DNA from: Tsukamurella spumae
GTDB lineage: Bacteria; Actinomycetota; Actinomycetes; Mycobacteriales; Mycobacteriaceae
Length of the DNA: 64,000 nt
Assembly (NCBI RefSeq): GCF_012396015.1
Contig: NZ_JAAXOQ010000002.1
Coordinates: 124,001 to 188,000 of the forward strand
Direction: 5' to 3'
Positions 1-9,883 of this stretch are shown piece after piece. The position numbers and the translations under genes were made by a program. Position 1 is the stretch's first letter, and each line of letters opens with the position of its first letter. The notes below the pieces were generated by a model. That model ran no database searches, was not told where the DNA came from, and worked only from the letters and a program-made list of their open reading frames with translations.

Positions 1-1464
1 ACACCGACCGCGCAGCTGTTGGACGAGCGCTGGTCCGGCCGGATCAACGTGGGCGGCTGGGTCGATGGCGGGGGCGGTACGGCCGCCGTCGTCGAGCCCG
101 CGACCGGGGAGCAGCTGGGCACCGTCGGGCTGGCGTCCGCCGAGGACGTGGCCCGTGCCGCCGCGCTCGCGGCGCAGGCGCAGCGGGAGTGGGCGGCCCG
201 GCCCCCGCAGGAGCGGGCCGCGGTGTTGCGGCGCGCGGGTGACCTGTGGGCGCGGCACGCCGCCGAGGTGGAGCGGTGGGTCGTGCGGGAGGGCGGTTCG
301 ACGGCTCCGAAGGCGGCCCTCGAGGCGCACTTCGCGGCGGGGGAGTGCTTCGAATCGGCGGGACTGCCCTCGCATCCGGTGGGCGAGGTGCTCACCTCGA
401 ACGCGCCGCACTGGTCCTTCGCCCGGCGCCGGCCGGCCGGTGTGGTCTCGGTGATCGCACCGTTCAACTTCCCGCTGATCCTCGCGATCAGGTCCGTCGC
501 TCCGGCGCTGGGCCTCGGGAACGCCGTTCTCCTCAAGCCGGATCCGCGGACCGCCGTGTGTGGCGGCGTGACCCTGATGCGGATCTTCGAGGAGGCCGGC
601 CTGCCGCCGGGGGTGTTGTCGCTCCTCCCGGGCGGGCCCGAGGTCGGCGCGGCCGTCGTCGACGCACCGGAGGTGCGCGTGGTCTCGTTCACCGGGTCGA
701 CGGCGGCCGGCCGCAAGGTGGGCGAGGCGTGCGCGCGCAACCTCAAGCGGGCGCACCTGGAGCTCGGCGGCAACAACGCGCTGGTGGTGCTGCCCGGTGC
801 CGATCTCGAGAAGGCCGTGGCCGCCGGGGCGTTCGGCTCGTACCTGCATCAGGGGCAGATCTGCATGGCTACCGGCCGGCATCTGGTCCACGAGTCGCTG
901 TACGACGACTACGTCCGCCTGTTGGCCGCGAAGGCGGACGGGCTCTCCGTGGGTGATCCGGCCACGCAGCCGGTCGCCCTCGGGCCGATCATCGACGATC
1001 GGCAGGCCGACCGGATCGTCGAGGTGATCGACGAGGCCGTCGCCGCGGGGGCGACGATCGTCGCGGGCGGCACGCGGGACGGCCGATTCGTGCGCCCGAC
1101 CGTGCTCGCGGACCTGACTCCCGAGAATCCCGCGGTCACGGCTGAGATCTTCGGACCCGTCGCGCCCGTCCTGTCCTTCTCGACCGTCGACGAGGCGGTG
1201 GCGCTGGTGAACTCGTCGGACTACGGACTGTCCGTGGGTGTGCTGGGCGAGGTCGGGATGGCCATGGAGGTGGCCGATCGGGTGGCATCGGGCAAGGTGC
1301 ACATCAACGAGCAGACGGTCAGCGACGAATCGAACGCGCCCTTCGGCGGCGTGGGCGCCTCCGGTACCGGTTCCAGGTTCGGCGGTGCGACGGCGAACCT
1401 GGAGGCGTTCACCGAAACCCAGTGGCTCACCGTTCGTCCGACCATCGAGGAGTACCCACTGTGA
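1..1464 (+). CDS. Aldehyde dehydrogenase (benzaldehyde/vanillin dehydrogenase type), 5' end cut
   Basis: NAD(P)-dependent oxidation of an aldehyde to a carboxylic acid. The frame is open to the window edge, so the true start lies upstream; a TTG at 19 is only an internal candidate. 487 residues are visible, close to the usual 480-490. The family motifs are present: a Rossmann motif FTGSTAAGRKVG, the general-base Glu in LELGGNN and the catalytic Cys in GQICM (codon 862-864). The stop overlaps the GTG start of the PobA-like hydroxylase (GTGA), so the two are translationally coupled. That pairing suggests a 4-hydroxybenzaldehyde-like substrate whose acid is then hydroxylated. The substrate is inferred; the family is secure. 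Confidence 0.9.
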   Translation, partial: TPTAQLLDERWSGRINVGGWVDGGGGTAAVVEPATGEQLGTVGLASAEDVARAAALAAQAQREWAARPPQERAAVLRRAGDLWARHAAEVERWVVREGGSTAPKAALEAHFAAGECFESAGLPSHPVGEVLTSNAPHWSFARRRPAGVVSVIAPFNFPLILAIRSVAPALGLGNAVLLKPDPRTAVCGGVTLMRIFEEAGLPPGVLSLLPGGPEVGAAVVDAPEVRVVSFTGSTAAGRKVGEACARNLKRAHLELGGNNALVVLPGADLEKAVAAGAFGSYLHQGQICMATGRHLVHESLYDDYVRLLAAKADGLSVGDPATQPVALGPIIDDRQADRIVEVIDEAVAAGATIVAGGTRDGRFVRPTVLADLTPENPAVTAEIFGPVAPVLSFSTVDEAVALVNSSDYGLSVGVLGEVGMAMEVADRVASGKVHINEQTVSDESNAPFGGVGASGTGSRFGGATANLEAFTETQWLTVRPTIEEYPL

Positions 1465-2624
1465 TTCGCGTACCTGTCGTCATCGTCGGCGGCGGCCCGT
1501 CGGGCCTCATGGTGTCGCACCTGCTCGCGCGCACGGGCATCGACTCCGTCGTCGTGGAGCGCCGCGCGCGTGCGGAGATCTACGCCACCGGTCGCGCCGG
1601 CATCCTGGAGGCGGGAAGCGTTCGGCTGCTGGTGGATTCGGGAGTCAGCGATCGCGTGCTGCGGGAGGGCGATCGGCACGAGGGGATCGAGCTGCGGTTC
1701 GGCGGGCGCAGCCACCGCATCGACTTCGCCGATTTGGTCGGGCAGTCCGTGTGGCTGTACCCGCAGACGGAGGTGTTCGAGGATCTGGCGAACCGTCGGG
1801 CGGCCGACGGCGGCGCGGTGTACTACGGCGCGTCCGATGTGGAGGTCACCCCCGGTGACGACGGCGCGCGGGTTCGGTTCCTCGACGCGGACGGTGTCGA
1901 GCAGCTGGTCCACGCGGACTTCGTGGTGGGCGCGGACGGCTCGCGCAGCGAATCCCGCCGTCTCGTCCCCGAGTCGGACCGTGACTGGCGCCGCCATGAG
2001 TACCCGTTCGCCTGGTTCGGGGTGCTCACGCAGGCCCCGCGGAGCGCGGACGAGTTGATCTACGCGGACTCCGACCACGGCTTCGCGCTGATCAGCCAGC
2101 GCAGCGAGACGGTGCAGCGCATGTACTTCCAGTGCGACCCGTCGGAGCGTCCCGAGGACTGGGACGACGACCGGATCTGGGCCACCCTGCGGGAGCGGGT
2201 GAAAGGGAACGGTTTCGAGCTGCGTGAGGGGCCGATCATCGAGAAGACGGTGCTGCCCTTCCGCTCCGCGGTGCACGCGCCGATGCGGTACGGCCGCCTG
2301 CTCCTCGCCGGGGATTCCGCCCATACCGTTCCGCCCACCGGTGCGAAGGGCCTCAACCTCGCCCTGCACGACGCCGAGCTCCTCGCGGAGGCGCTCGCGG
2401 CGCAGCTCGCCGGCGACGACCGGGCCCTGGACGCGTATCCCGAGCGCGCGCTGGAGCGGGTGTGGAAGGCGCAGCACTTCTCGTACTGGATGACGACGAT
2501 GCTGCACCGCGCACCGGGTGCGTCGCCGTTCGAGAACGCGCGGCGGCGTGGGGAACTCGAGGCCGTCGTGTCGTCGCGACACGGCAGGGCCTTCCTCGCC
2601 GAGGCCTATACCGGCTGGGCCTAG
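1461..2624 (+). CDS. pobA: 4-hydroxybenzoate 3-monooxygenase-like flavoprotein
   Basis: FAD-dependent aromatic hydroxylase, 387 residues, close to the roughly 390 of PobA. The N-terminal VIVGGGPSGL binds the FAD ADP moiety, VVGADGSRS is the DG motif, and GDSAHTVPPTGAKGLN is the flavin-ribityl motif typical of p-hydroxybenzoate hydroxylases. GTG at 1461 is chosen because it overlaps the dehydrogenase stop as GTGA; a longer frame from 1422 would run back into that gene. In the expected pathway it converts 4-hydroxybenzoate to protocatechuate. No ring-cleavage genes are visible in the window. A related salicylate or 3-hydroxybenzoate hydroxylase is the alternative. Confidence 0.82.
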   Translation: MIRVPVVIVGGGPSGLMVSHLLARTGIDSVVVERRARAEIYATGRAGILEAGSVRLLVDSGVSDRVLREGDRHEGIELRFGGRSHRIDFADLVGQSVWLYPQTEVFEDLANRRAADGGAVYYGASDVEVTPGDDGARVRFLDADGVEQLVHADFVVGADGSRSESRRLVPESDRDWRRHEYPFAWFGVLTQAPRSADELIYADSDHGFALISQRSETVQRMYFQCDPSERPEDWDDDRIWATLRERVKGNGFELREGPIIEKTVLPFRSAVHAPMRYGRLLLAGDSAHTVPPTGAKGLNLALHDAELLAEALAAQLAGDDRALDAYPERALERVWKAQHFSYWMTTMLHRAPGASPFENARRRGELEAVVSSRHGRAFLAEAYTGWA

Positions 2625-3025
2625 CGGGCCTCGGCTCGCGCCCGTGCGACCGCGTCCTCCTTGATGGACTCGAACCGCGCACCCATCGCCGCCGCGAGCG
2701 CCTTCGCCGCCGACAGCGGGCGGACCATCACCATGAAGTCGTCGATCTTGCCCGCGTCGTTCACGTGGATGAAGTCGCACCCGTTGACGACGGTGTCGCC
2801 AATGACCGCTTCGAACAGGAGGGCGTGGTCGGCACCGTCGTTGATCTCCCGGACGTAGTGGAAGTCCTCGAACACGCCGAGCACGCCCCGCAGGATCGCG
2901 GCGGTGATGTGCCGGCCCTGGTAGGGCGTGAACGCCACGGGGCTGGTGAAGGTCACGTCGTCGGCCAGCAGGCCGTCGAAGGCCTCGCCGTCGCGGGCCT
3001 CGACCGCGGTGCGGAACTCACGCAT
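2621..3025 (-). CDS. SnoaL-like / NTF2-fold protein
   Basis: A 134-residue protein of the NTF2-like superfamily, with N-terminal MREFRTAVEARDGEAFDGLLADD and a following VTFTSPV strand of the kind seen in SnoaL and polyketide-cyclase-like proteins. Such folds bind or isomerise small hydrophobic molecules; the ligand is unknown. ATG 3025 is chosen because AGGAG lies six bases upstream. It is divergent from a PadR regulator across an operator-like inverted repeat, so it is probably the PadR target. Its stop shares a CTAG with the stop of the convergent pobA-like gene. Confidence 0.7.
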   Translation of the reverse strand: MREFRTAVEARDGEAFDGLLADDVTFTSPVAFTPYQGRHITAAILRGVLGVFEDFHYVREINDGADHALLFEAVIGDTVVNGCDFIHVNDAGKIDDFMVMVRPLSAAKALAAAMGARFESIKEDAVARARAEAR

Positions 3026-3033
3026 GGCATCTC

Positions 3034-3088
3034 CTAGTAAATAAATTGAGTAGGTACGCGGTCCGATTGTAGACAACTAATTGACTAG
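3034..3088. promoter_or_regulatory. Probable PadR operator between divergent genes
   Basis: An imperfect inverted repeat fills the short intergenic region. The left arm, 3034-3052, begins CTAGTAAATAAATTG. The right arm, 3070-3088, read in reverse complement begins CTAGTCAATTAGTTG. The arms match at 14 of 19 positions and are centred near 3061. The sequence is AT-rich compared with its surroundings and overlaps the -10 region (TAGAAT, 3086-3091) of the PadR gene. Autoregulation plus control of the divergent SnoaL-like gene is the likely role. Confidence 0.55.
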
Positions 3089-3098
3089 AATGGAAGGC

Positions 3099-3668
3099 AT
3101 GGCGCTCCGGCACGCGATCGAATCCACCCTCCTGGTGATGGGCGAGGCGTCGGGGTACGACCTGTCGAAGGAGTTCGACGGTGCCCGCGCCACCTTCTGG
3201 ATGGCCGCGCCGCAGCAGCTCTACCGCGAGCTGGACAAGATGGAGGCCGACGGGGTGATCGTTGCGCGGACCGTCGAGCAGGAGAAGCGGCCGAACAAGC
3301 GCGTGTTCCGCCTGACCTCGGCGGGCCGGGCCGAACTGCGGGAGTTCACCGCCGGATCACCGCGACAGACGGCGATCCGCGACGAGCTGATGGTCATGGT
3401 GCAGGCGATCGACGTGGCCGATCCGATCGCCGTGGGCGCGACGATCCGCGAGCGCCGCGAGGGCGCCATCGCCAAGCTGGCGTACTACGACCGGATCGAG
3501 CGCCGCTGGCTGGGCGAGCGGTCGCGCGAGCAGGTGCTGGCGGATCCGCACCTGGCCGGCCCCTACCTGACGCTGTTGCGCGGCATGCGATTCGAGCGCG
3601 AGAACCTGGATTGGTACGAGCTGGCGCTGCCCGTCATCGAGGCGCGCGCCGCCGGCTCCGGCCGCTAG
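3099..3668 (+). CDS. PadR-family transcriptional regulator
   Basis: 189 residues. An N-terminal winged helix begins MALRHAIESTLLVMGEASGYDL, the usual PadR opening, followed by an YRELDKMEADGVI recognition helix and wing, and a C-terminal dimerisation helix rich in Glu and Arg (the Vir_act_alpha_C region). ATG 3099 is preferred over in-frame ATG 3090 because TAGAAT ends seven bases before it, the spacing of a leaderless transcript. Targets are probably itself and the divergent SnoaL-like gene. The inducing ligand is unknown; phenolic acids are common for the family and would fit the aromatic genes next door. Confidence 0.8.
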   Translation: MALRHAIESTLLVMGEASGYDLSKEFDGARATFWMAAPQQLYRELDKMEADGVIVARTVEQEKRPNKRVFRLTSAGRAELREFTAGSPRQTAIRDELMVMVQAIDVADPIAVGATIRERREGAIAKLAYYDRIERRWLGERSREQVLADPHLAGPYLTLLRGMRFERENLDWYELALPVIEARAAGSGR

Positions 3669-3670
3669 GG

Positions 3671-4642
3671 TCAGCGCGCCACGTGCGGCATCAACGCGTT
3701 CGGCGGGATCCGGCCGAACGCCCCCGCGTTGTAGTCCTCCATCGCCTGGATCAGTTCGGCCTTGGTGTTCATCACGAACGGTCCGTACTGCGCCACGGGC
3801 TCCCGGATCGGCAGGCCGCCGAGGATCAGGACCTCCATGGCGGGTCGGTTCGAGTCCTGCGACTCGTCCGCGGCGACGGTGATCCGGTCGCCGGGGCCCA
3901 GCTGTGCGAGCTGGCCCTGGTGGATCGGTTGCCCGGCCGGACCGACGGTGCCGCGGCCGCTGAGCACGTAGACCAGCGCGTTGAAGTCGCGGTTCCACGG
4001 CAGCGAGGCCTGCGCGCCGGGGGCGATGGTGGCGTGCACGAAGTTGATCGGCGTGCGCGTGGAGCCGGGGCCGGCGTGCCCGTCGACCTCGCCCGCGACG
4101 ATCCGGATCAGTGCGCCGCCGTCCTGGGTCGTCACGAGCGCGGTCTGGCCGCCCTCGAGGTTCTGGTAGGCGGGGGTCGTGAACTTCTCCGACTTAGGGA
4201 GGTTCACCCACAGCTGGACGCCGTGGAAGGTGCCGCCGGATTCGACCAGCTCCGCCGGTGGCGTCTCGATGTGCAGGATCCCGGAACCGGCGGTCATCCA
4301 CTGGGTGGCGCCGTCGGAGATGAGTCCGCCGCCGCCGTGGCTGTCCTGGTGCTGGAACAGGCCGTCGATCATGTAGGTGACGGTCTCGAAGCCGCGGTGC
4401 GGGTGCCAATTGGTGCCCTTGGGCTCGCCGGGCTCGTACTCGACCTCGCCCATCTGGTCCATGTGGATGAACGGGTCGAGGTCGCGCGGGTGGACGCCGG
4501 CGAAGGCGCGGACCACGGGGAATCCCTCGCCCTCGTGGCCCCGCGGTCCGGTGGTGATCCTCCGGACGGGGCGCTGCGTGTCCGACGGTGCCGCCGCGGC
4601 GATGCGCGGCAGGGTCAGGGTGTCTGCGGTGACGGCGGGCAT
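3671..4642 (-). CDS. Pirin-family bicupin protein
   Basis: 323 residues with the pirin architecture of two cupin barrels. The first carries the metal ligands in HPHRGFETVTYMIDG and the HGGGG turn, followed by GSGILHIE. The C-terminal barrel contains a glycine-rich VLSGRGTVG turn. Bacterial pirins act as quercetin 2,3-dioxygenases or as redox-sensing regulators, so the substrate is open. GGAGG lies a few bases upstream of ATG 4642. It ends two bases from the convergent PadR gene. Confidence 0.85.
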   Translation of the reverse strand: MPAVTADTLTLPRIAAAAPSDTQRPVRRITTGPRGHEGEGFPVVRAFAGVHPRDLDPFIHMDQMGEVEYEPGEPKGTNWHPHRGFETVTYMIDGLFQHQDSHGGGGLISDGATQWMTAGSGILHIETPPAELVESGGTFHGVQLWVNLPKSEKFTTPAYQNLEGGQTALVTTQDGGALIRIVAGEVDGHAGPGSTRTPINFVHATIAPGAQASLPWNRDFNALVYVLSGRGTVGPAGQPIHQGQLAQLGPGDRITVAADESQDSNRPAMEVLILGGLPIREPVAQYGPFVMNTKAELIQAMEDYNAGAFGRIPPNALMPHVAR

Positions 4643-4789
4643 GTCGTCCTCCTCGATCGGCTGGTGACGCTGACACTACCATCAACCGGACCGCAGTCCG
4701 ATTGATTCCCGCGGGTGGGATGGGCGGTCGATGGGCGGGCGCACCGGACCGGAGACTGTCCACGGAGCGTGCCCGCTAGTGTCGGAGCC

Positions 4790-5644
4790 GTGACTCGTTC
4801 TGTGGGATTGGCCGTCTCGTACGACGGCACGGAGATCTTCTACGCCGACTTCGCGGACGGTGCCGACCCGGCGAAGCCGGCGTTCCTGCTGGTCCACGGC
4901 TGGTCGGCGAGCTCGGACTCCTGGGGTGCGTCGTTCATCGGTGAGCTGACCGCCGCCGGACATCGCGTGGTCGCCGTGGACAACCGCGGCCACGGCCGCA
5001 GCTCGGTCCCGGACTCCGAGCACCCGTACTCCACGGAGCGCTTCGCCGACGACCTCGCGGTGATCCGCCGCGACCTGGGCCTGACGCAGGTCATCCCCGT
5101 CGGCTGGTCCTACGGCGGCCTGATCATCGCCGACCACCTCGCCACGCACGGCACGGACGGGGTCGTGGCCGTCGGCCTCATCGGCGCCATCACGTCCATC
5201 GGCGGCTCCAAGGAGACCGGCCCGTTCCCCGGCGGCGTCACCGGCGAGTCCATGAACGCCGCACTCCCGGCCGCCCTGTCCGCGCACCCGGCCAAGGCGA
5301 TCACCGCCCTGGCGAAGCTGCGGATGCTGCCGCACGGCTTCGACCAGGACGCGCTCGGCCCCGTCGCCCAACAGCAGTTCGGCACTGCCCTGGCCACGCC
5401 CCCGGCCGTCCGCGGCGGGCTGTTCCGGCGCACCGTCGACCACGACGCGGACCTGGCGTCCTGGACCTTCCCCGTCCTGATCCAGCACGGCCGCGACGAC
5501 GAGGTGGTGGCACCGTCCACGGCCGAGCACCACGCTCGCGTCCTGCCGAGCGCAACCCTGTCCTGGTGGGACGGTGGCGGGCACGCCCCGTTCGTCGTGG
5601 ACCCGGCCCGCAGTGCCCGCGAACTCCTCGCACTGGCGCCGTGA
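4790..5644 (+). CDS. Alpha/beta-fold hydrolase
   Basis: A 284-residue serine hydrolase. The oxyanion-hole motif is LLVHGWSASSDSW, the nucleophile elbow is GWSYGG, and the catalytic His is in GGGHAPFV near the C-terminus, with the acid in the GRDDEVV loop. GTG 4790 is chosen because TAGTGT (4777-4782) stands seven bases upstream, consistent with a leaderless start. Esterase, lactonase or haloperoxidase-like activity is possible; the sequence does not settle the substrate. It lies just upstream of mshA but with its own promoter signal. Confidence 0.82.
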   Translation: MTRSVGLAVSYDGTEIFYADFADGADPAKPAFLLVHGWSASSDSWGASFIGELTAAGHRVVAVDNRGHGRSSVPDSEHPYSTERFADDLAVIRRDLGLTQVIPVGWSYGGLIIADHLATHGTDGVVAVGLIGAITSIGGSKETGPFPGGVTGESMNAALPAALSAHPAKAITALAKLRMLPHGFDQDALGPVAQQQFGTALATPPAVRGGLFRRTVDHDADLASWTFPVLIQHGRDDEVVAPSTAEHHARVLPSATLSWWDGGGHAPFVVDPARSARELLALAP

Positions 5645-5668
5645 TCGCACGGGGTTAAGCTGGACGGC

Positions 5669-6982
5669 GTGCCTACTGGTGAGTCCGCGGCCCCCGTGCC
5701 GCGCCGGATCGCGGTGCTGTCGGTGCACACGTCGCCGCTGGCCCAGCCCGGCACGGGCGACGCCGGCGGGATGAACGTCTACATCTGGCAGACCTCTCTC
5801 GAGCTCGCGAAACGCGGCATCGAGGTGGAGATCTTCACGCGTGCCACGGCGTCGACCGACCGACCGATCGTCGAGGCGGCGCCCGGCATCCGGGTGCGCA
5901 ACATCGTCGCCGGGCCCTTCGAGGGCCTGGACAAGACGGACCTGCCCGCGCAGCTGTGCGCCTTCGCCGCGGGCGTGCAGCGCGCCGAGGCCCGCGAGGA
6001 GCCCGGCTACTTCGACCTCATCCACTCGCACTACTGGCTCTCCGGCCAGGTCGGCTGGTTGGCCCGCGACCGCTGGGGCGTCCCGCTGGTGCACACCGCC
6101 CACACGCTGGCGGCGGTGAAGAACAACGCCCTCGCGATCGGTGACACCGCCGAGCCGCAGGCCCGCATCATCGGTGAGCAGCAGGTGTCCGACGAGGCGG
6201 ACCGGCTGATCGTCAACACCGAGGTCGAGGCGGGCCAGCTCGCCGCGATCCACGACGTGCCGCAGAGTCGCATCGACGTGGTGTACCCGGGCGCCGACCT
6301 GAACACCTACACGCCCGGTGACGGCACCGCGGCCCGCCGCGAGCTCGGCATCGCCGACGACGAGATCGTGCTCACCTTCGTCGGCCGCATCCAGCCGCAC
6401 AAGGCGCCCGATCTGCTGCTGCGCGCCGCCGCCCCGCTCATCCACGCGCACCCGGAGCGCCGGATCCGGGTCCTGGTGGTGGGCGGACCGTCGGGCACGG
6501 GCCTCGAGCGGCCCGACGCGCTGATCGCCCTCGCCCGCGAGCTCGCCATCGAGGACTCCGTGACCTTCGGGCCGCCGCGCCCGCCCGCGGGGCTGGCCGA
6601 GGTCTACCGCGCGTCCGACGTGGTCGTCGTCCCCAGCTATTCCGAGTCCTTCGGGCTGGTCGCCGTCGAGGCGCAGGCGTGCGGCACGCCCGTCGTGGCC
6701 GCGCGGGTGGGCGGGCTCCCGGTCGCGGTCGCCGACGGTGTCTCGGGTCGCCTCGTCGACGGCCACGAGCCGCAGGTCTGGAGCGCCGTCCTCGACGAGC
6801 TCACCGCGGACCCCGAACTGCGACATCGGCTTTCCGACGGTGCCGCCGCCCACGCCCGCCAGTTCTCCTGGGCGCGTACGGCCGACGGACTGCTGGAGAG
6901 CTACGGCAAGGCGATCGATGCGCGGCGCGCGGCGGCGCAGACGGTGCGCCGTCGGCGGCGCAGAGCGGGAGTGCGGGTATGA
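5669..6982 (+). CDS. mshA: D-inositol-3-phosphate glycosyltransferase, first step of mycothiol synthesis
   Basis: A GT4 glycosyltransferase that transfers GlcNAc from UDP-GlcNAc to inositol 3-phosphate. 437 residues, the expected length. The MshA-typical start [19 protein letters not shown] is present, with [11 protein letters not shown] and the C-terminal E-x7-E signature in [20 protein letters not shown] 5669 follows TAAGCT (5656-5661) by seven bases, a leaderless arrangement. Its stop overlaps the ATG of the YbjN-domain gene (ATGA), as in mycobacteria. Mycothiol is the main low-molecular-weight thiol of actinobacteria, which supports the taxonomic placement. Confidence 0.96.
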   Translation: MPTGESAAPVPRRIAVLSVHTSPLAQPGTGDAGGMNVYIWQTSLELAKRGIEVEIFTRATASTDRPIVEAAPGIRVRNIVAGPFEGLDKTDLPAQLCAFAAGVQRAEAREEPGYFDLIHSHYWLSGQVGWLARDRWGVPLVHTAHTLAAVKNNALAIGDTAEPQARIIGEQQVSDEADRLIVNTEVEAGQLAAIHDVPQSRIDVVYPGADLNTYTPGDGTAARRELGIADDEIVLTFVGRIQPHKAPDLLLRAAAPLIHAHPERRIRVLVVGGPSGTGLERPDALIALARELAIEDSVTFGPPRPPAGLAEVYRASDVVVVPSYSESFGLVAVEAQACGTPVVAARVGGLPVAVADGVSGRLVDGHEPQVWSAVLDELTADPELRHRLSDGAAAHARQFSWARTADGLLESYGKAIDARRAAAQTVRRRRRRAGVRV

Positions 6983-7527
6983 CGATGACGCCGGAGCAGG
7001 TCGAGGCGGCCCTCGACGAACGCGAACTCGACTTCGCGCGTCGCGAGGCCTCCGGCAGCGACGTGGCGCACTTCGTGATCGAGCTGCCCGGTGTCAAGAA
7101 GCTCAAGACCACCACGCTGCTCACGCTCGGGAAGCACGGTGCGCGGGTCGAGGCCTTCGTGTGCCGGCACGTCGACGAGAACTTCGAGGGCGTGTACCGC
7201 TATCTGCTGCAACGGAACCGGCGTCTGTACGGGGTCTCCTACACGCTGGACAAGGCGGGCGACATCTACCTGACCGGCCGGTTCGCCGAGGTCACCGAGG
7301 ACGAGCTCGACCGCGTCCTCGGTCAGGTGCTCGAGGCCGCCGACGGTGACTTCAACACCCTGCTCGAACTGGGCTTCTCCACCGCGATCCGCCGCGAGTT
7401 CGACTGGCGGATGGCGCGCGGCGAGCCGCTCTGGAACCTCAAGCCCTTCGAGCACATGCTTCCAGGGTTTCCGGAGTTCGAGCCGAATCCGTTGCCGGAG
7501 CGGAAGCGTCGGCCGAAGCGGGCGTAG
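6979..7527 (+). CDS. YbjN-domain protein, Rv0487-like
   Basis: 182 residues with a YbjN/type III secretion chaperone-like fold, occupying the slot of Rv0487 directly after mshA. The core runs from [19 protein letters not shown] through [17 protein letters not shown] to [12 protein letters not shown]. It has no signal peptide or membrane segment and is expected in the cytosol. Its role is unknown; the conserved coupling to mshA (ATGA overlap) hints at mycothiol or redox physiology. The last 89 bases overlap the convergent MFS gene. Confidence 0.8.
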   Translation: MTMTPEQVEAALDERELDFARREASGSDVAHFVIELPGVKKLKTTTLLTLGKHGARVEAFVCRHVDENFEGVYRYLLQRNRRLYGVSYTLDKAGDIYLTGRFAEVTEDELDRVLGQVLEAADGDFNTLLELGFSTAIRREFDWRMARGEPLWNLKPFEHMLPGFPEFEPNPLPERKRRPKRA

Positions 7528-8944
7528 CCCCCGCTCGCGGGATCGCCAGCGCGACCACCGCGGCGACGGCGGCCACGGCGCCGGCGATTACGAACGTACT
7601 GGTGAACGCCGACTCGGCGGGCAGTTCGACGGCGCGCGGGGTTCCCGCGCCGAGCGTGATGGTGGTGCGGGTCAGTACCGTGGCCATCACGGCGGAGGCG
7701 ACCGCGGTGCCCATCGAGCGCATGAGCGAGTTCAGGCCGTTCGCGGCGGCCGACTCGGTCTCCGGGACGTTGTTCATGATCAGTGCGGGCATCGCCGAAT
7801 AGGCCACGCCCACACCGCCGAACACGATCATCGAGCCGATCGAGAGCTTCCAGGTCGAGTCGGTCAAGCCGAGTAGTGCGATGTAGCCGACGGCCGACAT
7901 CGCGGCGCCGATCGCGAGCGTGCGCCGCGCCCCGATCCGCTGGGTGAGCACAGCGGATACGGGGGAGAGCGCCATCATCACCAGGCCGCCCGGCACCATC
8001 CACAGGCCGGCGCTGAGCATCGTCAGTCCCAGTCCGTAACCTGCGGCGCCGGGGATCTGGAGCAGCTGCGGCATCGTCAGCATGAGCGCGAACATCGCGA
8101 ACCCCACCATGATCGACGCGAGGTTGGTCAATAGGATCGGGCGCCGCGCCGCGATTCGCAGGTCCACGAGGGATTCGTCGGCACGAAGCTCCCACCATCC
8201 CCACGCGCCGAGGACGACGAGGCCGCAGACCGCACAGCCGACCGTGGCGGCCGAGGTCCAGCCCCAACTCTGCCCCTTGGTGATCGAGAGCAGTACGCAG
8301 ACCAGGCCGGTGCTGAGGCCGACGGCGCCGACCACGTCGAACCTGCCGGGGCTCCGGTTCGGCGATTCCGGGACCACGACGTACACCAGGCCGAGCGTGA
8401 CGACGCCCAGCGCGAGCGAGAACCAGAACAGCGTGTGGTAGTCGAAGTGCTCGCAGATGTAGGCGCCGAACGGAATACCGATCGCGCCGCCCACGCCGAG
8501 CATCGCCGACATGAGCGCGACGGCCCCGGGGATCTTGCGGGCGTGCAGCTCGTCGCGCATGAGCGAGATGCCCACGGGGACCAGACCCATCGCGAAACCC
8601 TGGAACGAGCGGCCCACCACGGTGAGCGGCAGCGTGTGCGCGAGGGCGCAGATCAGCGAGCCCGCGATGAGGCTCAGCAGGCTGGTGAGCAGGATGAGGC
8701 GCTTGCCGTACATGTCGCCGAGGCGGCCGGCGATCGGCATCGCGACGGACGAGGCCAACAGTGTGGAGGTGATGACCCACGACGCGTCGTCGGCGGAGGT
8801 GTTCAGTAGGTGCGGCAGCCTGCCGATGAGCGGCACCACCAGCGATTGCATGAGGGAGGCGAGGAGTCCGCCGAGGCAGAGGACGGCGATGAGGGCGCCG
8901 TCCGACGGAGCCCCGGCGCGGCCCTTTCGGAGCATGTCTGTCAT
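7439..8944 (-). CDS. DHA2-type MFS drug efflux transporter
   Basis: 501 residues with about 14 hydrophobic segments, the DHA2/EmrB-QacA layout. The motif-A-like loop reads [11 protein letters not shown], and motif C is suggested by [11 protein letters not shown]. These permeases export cationic drugs or metabolites by proton antiport. Start choice is uncertain: GTG 9001, ATG 8965, ATG 8944 and ATG 8935 are all in frame. 8944 is taken because a palindromic operator with a TAGTAT -10 lies at 8956-8974, which would put transcription start just ahead of it. The 3' end overlaps the convergent YbjN gene by 89 bases. Confidence 0.85.
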   Translation of the reverse strand: MTDMLRKGRAGAPSDGALIAVLCLGGLLASLMQSLVVPLIGRLPHLLNTSADDASWVITSTLLASSVAMPIAGRLGDMYGKRLILLTSLLSLIAGSLICALAHTLPLTVVGRSFQGFAMGLVPVGISLMRDELHARKIPGAVALMSAMLGVGGAIGIPFGAYICEHFDYHTLFWFSLALGVVTLGLVYVVVPESPNRSPGRFDVVGAVGLSTGLVCVLLSITKGQSWGWTSAATVGCAVCGLVVLGAWGWWELRADESLVDLRIAARRPILLTNLASIMVGFAMFALMLTMPQLLQIPGAAGYGLGLTMLSAGLWMVPGGLVMMALSPVSAVLTQRIGARRTLAIGAAMSAVGYIALLGLTDSTWKLSIGSMIVFGGVGVAYSAMPALIMNNVPETESAAANGLNSLMRSMGTAVASAVMATVLTRTTITLGAGTPRAVELPAESAFTSTFVIAGAVAAVAAVVALAIPRAGATPASADASAPATDSARTPETLEACARRA

Positions 8945-8955
8945 GCCGCCAGACG

Positions 8956-8974
8956 GTAGTTGCATACTACAACT
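8956..8974 (-). promoter_or_regulatory. Palindromic operator over the -10 of the DHA2 transporter
   Basis: AGTTGCATACTACAACT at 8958-8974 is an inverted repeat with arms AGTTG and CAACT. A second nested repeat GTAGT/ACTAC (8956-8960, 8966-8970) lies in the same bases. On the minus strand it contains TAGTAT, a good -10 hexamer. A repressor bound here would block transcription of the transporter. No regulator gene is adjacent. Confidence 0.5.
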
Positions 8975-9096
8975 CAGGCAAGCGGGTGCGTCGAGCGTCA
9001 CTCCGACGGGGGCGTCGTGACCTACGCCCGAAGTTGGTTATTACCAGTTCTGCTGATCTGCGGGTATTCGCCGCCCAGGGCTCCTACACTGGGCGC

Positions 9097-9876
9097 ATGG
9101 AAATCGTGATCCGCCCGACTCCCGCCGATGTCGCGGTCACCGCCGCCGATATCGTGGCCGAGCGCGTGCGCCGCGGCCCCGCGGTGCTCGGGCTGGCCAC
9201 CGGTTCCACCCCGCTCGCCACCTATCGCGAGCTCATCCGCCGACACCGCGCCGAGGGGCTGAGCTTCGCCGACTGCGTCTCGTTCAACCTCGATGAGTAC
9301 GTCGGACTGCCGAAGGGGCACCCCCAGAGTTACCGCGAGGTGATCCGCACGGAGTTCACCTCGCACATCGACATCCCGGACGCCGGGGTCGAGGGCCCGG
9401 ACGGCACGGCCGCCGACCTCGCCGCCGAGGCGAAGCGCTACGAGGACGCGATCAGGGCCGCGGGCGGCGTCGACGTGCAGCTGCTCGGTATCGGCACCGA
9501 TGGGCACATCGGCTTCAACGAGCCGGTCTCGTCACTCGCCTCGCGCACCCGTATCAAGACCCTCACGACGCAAACCCGCGAGGACAACGCGCGGTTCTTC
9601 GCCTCCATCGACGAGGTGCCCATCCACGTGCTCACGCAGGGGCTGGGAACCATCTCCGAGGCGGGGCACCTGCTGCTGCTCGCCACGGGCGAGGGCAAGG
9701 CCGAGGCGATCGCCGCCACCGTCGAGGGCCCCGTCGCGGCGATCAACCCCGCGTCGGTGCTCCAGCTCCACCCGCACGTCACCGTCGTCGTCGACGAGGC
9801 CGCCGCGTCGCGGCTGCGACTGAAGGACTACTACGTCCACGTGCTCGCCAACAAGCCGGCGAACCAGCCCCTCTAG
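9097..9876 (+). CDS. nagB: Glucosamine-6-phosphate deaminase
   Basis: Converts glucosamine 6-phosphate to fructose 6-phosphate and ammonia in the cytosol. 259 residues. The signatures are [27 protein letters not shown] with the catalytic Asp, and [18 protein letters not shown] 9097 follows TACACT (9085-9090) by six bases, giving a leaderless start; longer in-frame extensions have no support. No nagA or PTS gene is adjacent, so amino-sugar uptake must be encoded elsewhere. Confidence 0.93.
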   Translation: MEIVIRPTPADVAVTAADIVAERVRRGPAVLGLATGSTPLATYRELIRRHRAEGLSFADCVSFNLDEYVGLPKGHPQSYREVIRTEFTSHIDIPDAGVEGPDGTAADLAAEAKRYEDAIRAAGGVDVQLLGIGTDGHIGFNEPVSSLASRTRIKTLTTQTREDNARFFASIDEVPIHVLTQGLGTISEAGHLLLLATGEGKAEAIAATVEGPVAAINPASVLQLHPHVTVVVDEAAASRLRLKDYYVHVLANKPANQPL

Positions 9877-9883
9877 GACCTCG